This document shows positions 1-6,996 of a DNA stretch of 41,071 nt, piece after piece. Below the pieces are notes generated by a model. That model made no database searches. It was not told where the DNA came from and worked only from the letters and a program-made list of their open reading frames with translations. Positions within the stretch are counted from its first letter, which is position 1; the number at the start of each line of letters is the position of its first letter. Both the position numbers and the translations under genes were made by a program. Source of the stretch: an uncultured Lachnospiraceae bacterium. Its GTDB lineage: Bacteria; Bacillota; Clostridia; Lachnospirales; Lachnospiraceae. The stretch covers positions 1 through 41,071 of the forward strand of contig CACXCJ010000081.1 of the NCBI GenBank assembly GCA_902766175.1, written 5' to 3'.

Positions 1-1076
1 CGGCAGGTGATGAGGAAGCCGAACCAGCTCGGATCAGCGTGTTCCGCCGCCTCCGGGAGAATGAGCCTGTCCTCCGTCCCGGCGAGCGCCTTCTTGAGCC
101 TTGCGAAATTTCTCTTCCGCCTCTCGACAAAGGACGGGAGCTTCTCGATCTGCGCGCAGCCGATGCTCGCCTGCAGATCCGTCGCCTTCAGGTTGAAGCC
201 GAAATGGGAGTAGACATATTTGTGGTCGTATCCTGCCGGAAGTGTCCCGTACTGGCCGTCGAAGCGGTGTCCGCAGAAATTGTCCACGCCGGACGGGCAG
301 CGGCAGTCGCGCCCCCAGTCCCGCATGGAGCGGATGATGCGGTGAAGCAGCGGATTTTTCGTATAGACTGCCCCGCCTTCTCCCGTCGTCATGTGGTGCG
401 GCGGGTAAAAGCTCGATGTGCCGATGTCGCCGACAGTTCCCGTGAAATGCATGGTGTTGTCCAGCTCATAGCGGCTCCCGAGCGCGTCGCAGTTGTCCTC
501 GATGAGCCAGAGCCTGTGGCGGCTGCAGAAGTCCCGCACGGCCGCGAGGTCAAAGGGGTTTCCGAGCGTGTGCGCGAGCATCACGGCCTTCGTCTTTTCC
601 GAGAGCGCCTTCTCCAGGCAGTTCACATCGACATTATACTGCGGGATCGTCACATCCACGAAAACAGGAACCGCCCCGTAATTTAAAATCGGCGTGACCG
701 TGGTCGGGAAGCCGCATGCCGCTGTGATGACCTCATCGCCCGGAAGAATCTGCCGCTCCCCGAGAAGCGGCGAGGTGAGCGCCATGAAGGCGCAGAGATT
801 CGCACTGGAGCCTGAGTTCACAAAGGAGACATACGGAACGCCCAGAAACTCCCCGAGCTTTTTTTCAAACTCCTCCGTGTAGCGCCCGCTCGTGAGCCAG
901 AACTCCAGCGCACTGTCCACGAGATTCGTCATTTCGGCCCTGTCATAGACGCGGCCCGCGTAGGAAATCCGGTCCCCGGGGTGAAAAGTCTTTTTCTGAT
1001 GAAACCTGTCACAGTACTCGCCGACCGCGCGCAGAATTTCCGCGCGCGCTTCTTTTTCGCTTTTTCCCTCAAACAT
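1..1076 (-). CDS. rfbH: RfbH, CDP-6-deoxy-4-hexulose 3-dehydrase (partial, 3' end off window)
   Basis: PMP- and [2Fe-2S]-dependent enzyme (E1-type) that removes the C3 hydroxyl of CDP-4-keto-6-deoxyglucose on the route to CDP-3,6-dideoxyhexoses (abequose, paratose, tyvelose, ascarylose). About 358 N-terminal residues are visible of a family usually near 440. The DegT/DnrJ/EryC1 aminotransferase fold is recognisable (GSSANLCAFMAL, GDEVITAACGFPTT). Where true aminotransferases have the PLP lysine there is His-His (SFYPPHHMTTGEGG, His about 227-228), the hallmark of this dehydrase. A CxCx7C cluster (Cys258, 260, 268) fits the iron-sulfur site. The ATG overlaps the last 8 bases of rfbG, which implies translational coupling. 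Family assignment is secure; the final sugar cannot be told from this window. Confidence 0.93.
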   Translation of the reverse strand, partial: MFEGKSEKEARAEILRAVGEYCDRFHQKKTFHPGDRISYAGRVYDRAEMTNLVDSALEFWLTSGRYTEEFEKKLGEFLGVPYVSFVNSGSSANLCAFMALTSPLLGERQILPGDEVITAACGFPTTVTPILNYGAVPVFVDVTIPQYNVDVNCLEKALSEKTKAVMLAHTLGNPFDLAAVRDFCSRHRLWLIEDNCDALGSRYELDNTMHFTGTVGDIGTSSFYPPHHMTTGEGGAVYTKNPLLHRIIRSMRDWGRDCRCPSGVDNFCGHRFDGQYGTLPAGYDHKYVYSHFGFNLKATDLQASIGCAQIEKLPSFVERRKRNFARLKKALAGTEDRLILPEAAEHADPSWFGFLITC

Positions 1077-2148
1077 TCTGCTTCTCCGTATCTGTCCGTT
1101 CCTCCGCCCGGAAAAATGCCTCGATCTCCCGGTCCGTCTCCTCCCGCATGTCTTTCCCGGAAAGCCAGGCCCTGGACCAGGCCACCGTCTTTTCCACAGC
1201 CTTCCCGATGTGCCACCTCGGGTTCCAGCCGAAGGCCGCCTTCAGCTTTGTGCAGTCAAGCCTCAGAAATCCCGCTTCGTGCGGTCCGCCGTCCGGGCGC
1301 TCCTCGATCCGGAAGCCGTCTCCCCAGTGCGCGGCAAAGAGCTTCGCGAGCTCTCCGGTCCTCACGCAGTCGCTGAGATCCGGGCCCACGTTGTAAGCAC
1401 CGGCGAGCGCAGGCTCCTCCGCCTGCCTTCTCAGGATCTCGAGGTACACAGAGAGCGGCTCCAGCACGTGCTGGTACGGGCGGACGGAGGCCGGGTTCCT
1501 CAAAACCAGCGGTTCGCCCCGCTCTGCGGCTCTCACGCAGTCCGGGATGATGCGGTCCCTCGAGAAGTCCCCGCCGCCGATCACATTGCCCGCGCGTGCG
1601 GTGCTGACCGCGACGCCCGCCGCCTCAAGAAACGATTTCCGGTAGCTGTGTGTCACAAGCTCGGAACAGGATTTCGAGTTCGAGTACGGGTCATACCCGT
1701 CCAGCGGATCTGTCTCCCGGAAGGCGGTTCCGAGTTCCCGGTTCTCGTACACCTTGTCCGTCGTCACATTCAGGAAGGAGCGGACGGTGTCCGAGAGACG
1801 CACACACTCGCACACATGCACCGTGCCGGTCACGTTCGTCTCATACGTAAGGACCGGCTCCTCATAGGAGGTCCGGACAATCGGCTGCGCCGCGAGATGA
1901 ATCACGTACTCGGGCTTTGTGAGGTCAAAGATCTCCCGTAGGTGCGAAAGATCCCGGACGTCCCCCGTGAAGGAGCGCATCCGCTTTTCAAGGCCGAGGA
2001 TCTGAAACAGGGACGGCTCCGTCGGCGGAGTGAGCGCATAGCCCGTCACCTCCGCACCGGCAAGGAGCAGCATCTCAGAGAGCCAGGAACCCTTGAAGCC
2101 GGTGTGCCCCGTCACAAGAATCCGTTTTCCCTTCCAGAAATCAAGCAT
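1069..2148 (-). CDS. rfbG: CDP-glucose 4,6-dehydratase
   Basis: Converts CDP-D-glucose to CDP-4-keto-6-deoxy-D-glucose, the second step of CDP-dideoxyhexose synthesis, in the cytoplasm with bound NAD. The 359-residue length is typical. It is an extended SDR: Rossmann motif GHTGFKG at residues 14-20, the HLAAQP motif near 84-89, TTDKVYE around 129-135 and the catalytic Tyr155-x3-Lys159 in GYDPYSNSK. The GHTGFKGSWL start and AAQPIVRTSYEEP are characteristic of RfbG rather than the dTDP-glucose enzyme RmlB. It lies 20 bp downstream of rfbF and overlaps rfbH, so the three form one operon in pathway order F-G-H. Confidence 0.95.
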   Translation of the reverse strand: MLDFWKGKRILVTGHTGFKGSWLSEMLLLAGAEVTGYALTPPTEPSLFQILGLEKRMRSFTGDVRDLSHLREIFDLTKPEYVIHLAAQPIVRTSYEEPVLTYETNVTGTVHVCECVRLSDTVRSFLNVTTDKVYENRELGTAFRETDPLDGYDPYSNSKSCSELVTHSYRKSFLEAAGVAVSTARAGNVIGGGDFSRDRIIPDCVRAAERGEPLVLRNPASVRPYQHVLEPLSVYLEILRRQAEEPALAGAYNVGPDLSDCVRTGELAKLFAAHWGDGFRIEERPDGGPHEAGFLRLDCTKLKAAFGWNPRWHIGKAVEKTVAWSRAWLSGKDMREETDREIEAFFRAEERTDTEKQNV

Positions 2149-2168
2149 TCCGATCTACCTCTCTGTAT

Positions 2169-2942
2169 TTATTTCCAGATCTTCCACGGCGCGTTTCCGC
2201 TCTGCCAGAGCTCCTCCAGCTTCTTTTTCTCGCGCTGTGTGTCCATGCACTGCCAGAAGCCGTTGTGGTAGTATCCCGCCATCTGGCCGTCCGCCGCGAG
2301 GCGCCGGAACGGCTCCTGCTCCAGGACCGTCGTGTCCCCCTCGAGATAATCGAAAATACCGGGATTCATCACCATGAAGCCGCCGTTGATGAGCGTCCCG
2401 TCATTGTCATCCTTTTCCCGGAACGAGCGGACCAGCCCGTCCGGATCCACGTCCAGAACGCCCTTTGCCTGGCCGATGTTCACCATGGTGAGCGTCGCGA
2501 TTCTCCCGTGGCTTCTGTGAAACGCCAGCAGCGCATTCAGGTCCACATTCGACACGCCGTCCCCGTAGGTGAGCATGAACGTCTCGTCATTCGTGTACTC
2601 CCGGATCCGCTTCACGCGTCCGCCGGTCATCGTGTTGAGGCCGGTATCCACCAGCGTGACGCGCCACGGCTCCGCGTGCTTCCGATGAACCTCCATCCTG
2701 TTCTCCGCGAGATCAAACGTCACATCCGAGGTGTGAAGGAAATAGTCCGCAAAATACTCCTTCACGACGTACTGCTTGTATCCCAGACAGATGATGAAAT
2801 CGTGAAATCCGAATTCCGAATAATATTTCATGATGTGCCAGAGGATGGGCTGCTCTCCGATCTCAATCATCGGCTTCGGCTTCAAGTGGCTCTCCTCTGT
2901 GATTCTGGTTCCGAATCCGCCGGCAAGGATGACTACCTTCAT
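2169..2942 (-). CDS. rfbF: Glucose-1-phosphate cytidylyltransferase
   Basis: Makes CDP-D-glucose from CTP and glucose 1-phosphate, the entry step of the CDP-dideoxyhexose pathway. At 257 residues it has the family length. The nucleotidyltransferase signature LAGGFGTRITEESHLKPKP is at residues 6-24, followed by MIEIGEQPILWHIMKYYS; the active-site stretch LTYGDGVSNVDL lies near 125-136. First gene of the rfbFGH operon, with its own sigma-A-like promoter about 40 bp upstream. Confidence 0.95.
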   Translation of the reverse strand: MKVVILAGGFGTRITEESHLKPKPMIEIGEQPILWHIMKYYSEFGFHDFIICLGYKQYVVKEYFADYFLHTSDVTFDLAENRMEVHRKHAEPWRVTLVDTGLNTMTGGRVKRIREYTNDETFMLTYGDGVSNVDLNALLAFHRSHGRIATLTMVNIGQAKGVLDVDPDGLVRSFREKDDNDGTLINGGFMVMNPGIFDYLEGDTTVLEQEPFRRLAADGQMAGYYHNGFWQCMDTQREKKKLEELWQSGNAPWKIWK

Positions 2943-2980
2943 CTGCTCTTCTCCGTTTCCGCTCTCAAACTAATGTATGT

Positions 2981-3009
2981 ATTCTAGTACGGCGGCGTGA
3001 CCGCGTCAA
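2981..3009 (-). promoter_or_regulatory. Promoter of rfbFGH
   Basis: On the minus strand a TTGACG -35 (3004-3009) and a TAGAAT -10 (2981-2986) are separated by exactly 17 bp. The -35 overlaps the stop codon of the amidohydrolase gene lying upstream in the same direction, so rfbFGH can be transcribed independently of it. Confidence 0.7.
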
Positions 3010-4181
3010 TTCTCGAAATCCAGCGCGAGGCTTGCGAGAAGCGCCGCGCCGCGCCACAGCACATCTTCATCCGGCGCGTAGCGGGAGCTGTGCAGAGGAT
3101 TCACCTCTCCGCCCTCCGGCGTCGTGCCGATCCAGCCGAACGCCCCCGGGGACTCCTTCAGATAGAAGGAGAAGTCCTCTGCGGTCATGGCCGGGTACTC
3201 CGGAACAAAAGCACTTCCCGGCCCGAACAGCTTCTCCTGGGTGCGCCGCATGTAGTCCGCCATTTCCGGGCTGTTGATGACCGCGTCGTATCCGCGCTCA
3301 TAGATCAGCTCCCCCGTGCAGCCGAGCGCGCTGCAGATCCCGTTCAGCACCTCCCGGATCCGCTTCTCGCACAGCTCCCGGACTTCGGGGTCGTAGCTCC
3401 GGCAGGTTCCCTCCATCTCACAGTTCCCCGGGACGATGTTGTAGCGCGTCCCGGCCCTGAAGACACCGATCGTGATGACCGCCGCCTTCAGAGGATCGCG
3501 GTTCCGGCTGATGACGGTCTGCACCGCGTTTACGAACTGTGCGCCGGCAATCAGCGCATCCACGCCCTGATTCGGCTGTGCACCGTGAGTCGCCCGTCCC
3601 TTGATCTTCACGAAGAAATGGTCGGATGCCGCCATCTGGGGCCCGTTCGTCACGCCGAGCTTCCCGAGCGGAATATTCGGCCAGGCGTGCAGCGCGAAGA
3701 CTGCATCTGCCCCCGTGAGCGCCCCGTTCTGAATCATGGTGCGGGAACCGCCGATCGGCGCATTCTCCTCCGCCGGCTGAAAGACGAGGCGGACCGTGCC
3801 TCTCAGCTCATCCCGGTACTCCTGCAGAAGCCGGGCCGCGCCGAGCATCATCGTGATATGGGTGTCATGGCCGCAGGCGTGCATCACGCCCGGGTTTTCC
3901 GACGCGTACGAAAGGTTCGTCTCCTCCCGGATGGTCAGCGCGTCCATGTCTGCGCGGAGCACGACGGTCTTTCCCGGCTCAGTGCCGGTGATCTCCGCGA
4001 ATACGCCGTGCGTCCCGCCGACCTCTGGCCGAATGTCGATTCCTCCGATCAGCTTAAGCTCCCGCACGATCCGTTCCGCTGTCTCCCGCTCGTTCCAGGA
4101 GGTCTCCGGGTGACGATGGAACTCTCTCCGGAGCTCTACAAGATGCGTCTCAATGATTTCTGCGGAATCCAGTAATGCCAT
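3006..4181 (-). CDS. M20 family metallo-amidohydrolase (hippurate hydrolase/AbgB-like)
   Basis: Predicted cytoplasmic zinc/manganese enzyme hydrolysing N-acyl amino acids or related amides; the substrate is not readable. 391 residues, typical for the family. Metal-site motifs are visible: LRADMDAL near residues 76-82, HACGHDTHITMMLGAA at 101-116 (Cys103, His105) and FQPAEE at 134-139 with the Glu-Glu pair. The dimerisation region NQGVDALIAG follows. I chose the ATG at 4181 because the open frame continues upstream but family homology starts with this Met, a purine-rich AAAGGGG lies just before it, and a promoter lies about 50 bp upstream. Monocistronic or read through into rfbFGH. Confidence 0.9.
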   Translation of the reverse strand: MALLDSAEIIETHLVELRREFHRHPETSWNERETAERIVRELKLIGGIDIRPEVGGTHGVFAEITGTEPGKTVVLRADMDALTIREETNLSYASENPGVMHACGHDTHITMMLGAARLLQEYRDELRGTVRLVFQPAEENAPIGGSRTMIQNGALTGADAVFALHAWPNIPLGKLGVTNGPQMAASDHFFVKIKGRATHGAQPNQGVDALIAGAQFVNAVQTVISRNRDPLKAAVITIGVFRAGTRYNIVPGNCEMEGTCRSYDPEVRELCEKRIREVLNGICSALGCTGELIYERGYDAVINSPEMADYMRRTQEKLFGPGSAFVPEYPAMTAEDFSFYLKESPGAFGWIGTTPEGGEVNPLHSSRYAPDEDVLWRGAALLASLALDFEN

Positions 4182-4232
4182 TCCTGCCCCTTTCTCCGGT
4201 CCTCCGCCGGGCTCTCCCTTCGTTTCTTCCAT

Positions 4233-4260
4233 ATTATACCATGTATCATGCATACAACAA
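4233..4260 (-). promoter_or_regulatory. Probable promoter of the M20 amidohydrolase
   Basis: A perfect TATAAT -10 on the minus strand (4233-4238) with a weak TTGTTG -35 (4255-4260) at 16 bp. The -10 is convincing and the -35 is poor. Confidence 0.5.
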
Positions 4261-4300
4261 AGGCGTGAACTGCGGAGCGCCCTAGAAGCGCGTCCGCGCC

Positions 4301-4329
4301 TTTTCAATCCGCCTTTTGCGCGGTATAAT
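4301..4329 (+). promoter_or_regulatory. Probable promoter of the aldolase gene
   Basis: A perfect TATAAT -10 at 4324-4329 with TTTTCA at 4301-4306, spacing 17 bp. It leaves about 90 nt of leader before the aldolase ATG. It is divergent from the amidohydrolase promoter about 60 bp away. Confidence 0.55.
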
Positions 4330-4424
4330 TTACAGAACAGGATTGCGGAACGAAAGGCGGTCCGCAGTCCTGTCATAAGTTTTTTCACTGCACGGAATGA
4401 CCATGATAAGGAGGGCTTCCACCC

Positions 4425-5390
4425 ATGAATGATGTCCTGAAAAAGATTTCCCTCATCGGAATCAGCCCCGTCATCGCGCTGGATGACGCGGCGAAAGCGG
4501 TTCCTCTCGCGAGGGCGCTCGAAAAGGGCGGCCTGCCGGCAGCCGAGATCACCTTCCGCACGGCCGCGGCGGAGGAATCGATCCGGATTCTCACGCGCGA
4601 ATGTCCGGAGGTGCTGGTCGGCGCAGGCACCGTGACCACGCCGGAGCAGGCGGACCGCGCGATCGACGCAGGCGCGAAGTTCATCGTCACCCCGGGCTTT
4701 GACCCGGAGCTCGTGAAGCACGTGAATTCCCGCGGCGTGGCGATCTGCCCCGGCACGGAGACCGCCGGGGAAATGCAGCAGGCCATGGCGCTCGGCATTG
4801 ATCTCGTGAAGTTCTTCCCGTCGGAATTAAACGGCGGCATTGCGAAGCTGAAATCCCTCGCAGGGCCGTTCCGCACCCTGAACTGGATGCCGACCGGAGG
4901 CGTGAACGCGAAAAATCTCGCGGAGTATATGAGCTTTGACCAGGTCGCTGCGGTGGGCGGCACCTGGATCGTGAAGAAGGACCTCATCGCGAATGAAAAG
5001 TGGGACGAGATCACGGCGCTCTGCCGGGAGGCCGTCCGAATCATGCTGGGCTTCCAGATCCTCCACGTCGGCATCAACAGCAGAAATGAAGAGGAGGCAC
5101 GAAAGACAGCAGGGCTCTTCGCAGCAGCGTTCGACTTCCCGATGAAAGAGAACGGCAGGGAATCGTACTTTGCGGGAAGCGCCGCGGAAATCATGAAGTA
5201 TCCGGGCATGGGCACAAACGGCCACATCGCGATCGGAACCAGAGACGTGGAGCGCGCCATGTACCACCTCGGGAGACGCGGCATCGAATTTGACGAGTCC
5301 ACGATCAAGCGCGACGCGAAGGGAAGAGCTTTCTTTGTCTACCTCAAGGGCGAATTCGGCGGCTTTGCGATCCACCTGAAAAAGATTTGA
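4425..5390 (+). CDS. eda: KDPG/KHG aldolase fused to a C-terminal VOC (glyoxalase-like) domain
   Basis: Class I aldolase cleaving 2-keto-3-deoxy-6-phosphogluconate to pyruvate and glyceraldehyde 3-phosphate and/or 4-hydroxy-2-oxoglutarate to pyruvate and glyoxylate. Residues 1-210 form the TIM barrel: Glu41-x3-Arg45 (EITFR), GAGTVTTPEQA at 66-76, and the Schiff-base Lys129 in LVKFFPSE. Free-standing Eda is about 210 residues; this protein has 321. The extra 110 residues start with LGFQILHVGINSRNEEEA and contain GTNGHIAIGTRDVERAMYHL, which reads as a vicinal oxygen chelate domain. Fused proteins of this kind occur in Firmicutes; the role of the tail is unknown. RBS AAGGAGGG precedes the ATG. 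It is a single gene, followed by the separately led symporter gene. Confidence 0.92.
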   Translation: MNDVLKKISLIGISPVIALDDAAKAVPLARALEKGGLPAAEITFRTAAAEESIRILTRECPEVLVGAGTVTTPEQADRAIDAGAKFIVTPGFDPELVKHVNSRGVAICPGTETAGEMQQAMALGIDLVKFFPSELNGGIAKLKSLAGPFRTLNWMPTGGVNAKNLAEYMSFDQVAAVGGTWIVKKDLIANEKWDEITALCREAVRIMLGFQILHVGINSRNEEEARKTAGLFAAAFDFPMKENGRESYFAGSAAEIMKYPGMGTNGHIAIGTRDVERAMYHLGRRGIEFDESTIKRDAKGRAFFVYLKGEFGGFAIHLKKI

Positions 5391-5598
5391 TTCCGGAAGT
5401 ATTGTAATTTCCCTCGATGTATGGCATTGTATAAATATGCAGATCGATATCGGCGTGTCAGCTTCCTGCGGCCGCCGATATTTCTCTTAATCTGCAGGGC
5501 ACAGGACGTGCCATCAGTTCCGCCGCTGTCCTTATGCATCCTTATGCATACATAAGCGCGCATAAAGGCAGACGGCAGGAGAAGAGGGGGATAAGTTT
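5391..5598 (+). other. Leader region of the AGCS symporter gene
   Basis: 208 bp without a convincing gene. A TATAAA at 5430-5435 could be a -10 but has no good -35. A 9-bp inverted repeat ATATCGGCG/CGCCGATAT (about 5448-5456 and 5474-5482) is followed by a T-rich stretch, and GGCAC/GTGCC forms a second small hairpin near 5500-5515. I could not match the core of a glycine riboswitch, which would be an expected regulator for this transporter family. A direct repeat CCTTATGCAT occurs twice at 5530-5549. Confidence 0.35.
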
Positions 5599-6996
5599 AT
5601 GATAGACATTCTGGAACAGATCGACTCGGTAGTCTGGGGCCCCATCATGCTGGTGATTCTGGTCGGCACGGGGATCTATCTCACCTTCCGCACGCACTTC
5701 TCAAGCTGGCGGAATCTCGGCCACGCACTCGCGCTGACACTCTCGAAGGAGGCGCGGCAGACGAACGGCGAGGGCGATGTCTCTCCGTTCGCGACGCTCT
5801 GCACCGCGCTCGCAGCCACGATCGGCACCGGCAACATTGCCGGCGTCGCTTCCGCGCTGGCGGTCGGCGGCCCCGGCGCCATGGTCTGGATGTGGATCTC
5901 CGCGGCGTTCGGCCTCACCTCCAAGTTCACCGAGTGCGCGCTCGCGATCCGCTACCGCGTGAAGAATGAGAAAAATGAAATGCTCGGCGGCCCCATGGTG
6001 ACCATGGAGCGCGGCATTCCGGAAATCTACGGCGAGAGCTTCCGGACGTTCGGCCGCGTGCTGGCGGTTCTGTTCGCGGTCTTTGCGGTCGGTGCCTCCT
6101 TCGGAATCGGCAACCTTACGCAGGGCAACTCCATCGCCTCCGCATTCAACACGCTGATGGACGCCCCGATGTGGGTGGTCGGCGTGATCGTCGGAATCGC
6201 GACACTGATCATTGTCGTCGGCGGCCTGAAGAGCATCTCCCAGGTCTCGTCCGTCATCGTCCCGCTGATGGCGATCTTCTACTTCTGCGGCGGCGTGATC
6301 GTGATCCTCATGCACATCACGGCAGTTCCTGACGCATTCGTCACCATGTTCCGCATGGCCTTCTCCGTGAAGGCAGTCGGCGGCGGCGCGGCGGGCAGCG
6401 TCGTGGCGTCTATGGCGCAGGCAATGAACAAGGGCATCGCGAGAGGCTGCTTCTCGAACGAGGCCGGCATGGGCTCCGCGGCCATCACCGCATCCGCGGC
6501 ATCCACAGATAACTACATCAAACAGGCATATATCAATGAAACCGGAACCTTCTGGGACACCTTCGTCGTCTGTTCCGTCACCGGACTGGCCATCCTGACC
6601 TCCGGCGTCATGGACGATGTCGTCGTCAACGGCGAGACGGTCCTGCAGGGCGCACCGCTCACCATCGCGGCCTTCCAGTCCACGCTCGGGCCGATCGGCG
6701 GATGGCTCGTCGGCATTTCCCTCGCACTGTTCGCGTACTCCACGATTCTGGGCTGGGAGTACCACGGCGAGAAGGCGCTCGAGTACCTGACCCGGAGCAC
6801 CTCCGCGGCGCTCGCGTACCGCATCATTTTCTCGATCATCGCGTTTGTCGGCTGCGTCACCGCGTTTGAATTCGCGTGGGACCTCTCCGATATCCTGAAC
6901 GCCCTGATGATCGTGCCGAACGCGATCTGCATGGTGATGCTGATCGGGCCGCTCTACAAGGATGTCCGGAAATATAATGAAGAGAGGACACGTTGA
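5599..6996 (+). CDS. Alanine/glycine:cation symporter (AGCS family)
   Basis: Inner-membrane sodium (or proton) symporter for alanine/glycine. 465 residues, the usual AGCS length, with about 10-11 hydrophobic segments. Recognisable AGCS motifs are TGIYLTFRTHF near the N terminus, ATIGTGNIAGVASALAVGG near residues 74-92, FGIGNLTQGNSIASAF, GCFSNEAGMGSAAI and FAYSTILGWEYHGEKALEYL near the C terminus. The ATG is preceded by GAAGAGGGGG. The stop overlaps the TTG start of the next gene by three bases, so the GTPase fusion is probably translated from the same message; no functional tie between the two is obvious. Confidence 0.93.
   Translation: MIDILEQIDSVVWGPIMLVILVGTGIYLTFRTHFSSWRNLGHALALTLSKEARQTNGEGDVSPFATLCTALAATIGTGNIAGVASALAVGGPGAMVWMWISAAFGLTSKFTECALAIRYRVKNEKNEMLGGPMVTMERGIPEIYGESFRTFGRVLAVLFAVFAVGASFGIGNLTQGNSIASAFNTLMDAPMWVVGVIVGIATLIIVVGGLKSISQVSSVIVPLMAIFYFCGGVIVILMHITAVPDAFVTMFRMAFSVKAVGGGAAGSVVASMAQAMNKGIARGCFSNEAGMGSAAITASAASTDNYIKQAYINETGTFWDTFVVCSVTGLAILTSGVMDDVVVNGETVLQGAPLTIAAFQSTLGPIGGWLVGISLALFAYSTILGWEYHGEKALEYLTRSTSAALAYRIIFSIIAFVGCVTAFEFAWDLSDILNALMIVPNAICMVMLIGPLYKDVRKYNEERTR

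Noticed and set aside
5391..5598. Glycine riboswitch before the AGCS symporter
   Set aside because: Hairpins are present, but the conserved glycine aptamer core is not visible and there is no tandem aptamer layout.
5534..5602. A 22-codon ORF overlapping the AGCS start as a leader peptide
   Set aside because: It ends at the symporter ATG in an ATGA-like overlap, but has no ribosome binding site and no meaningful run of one amino acid.
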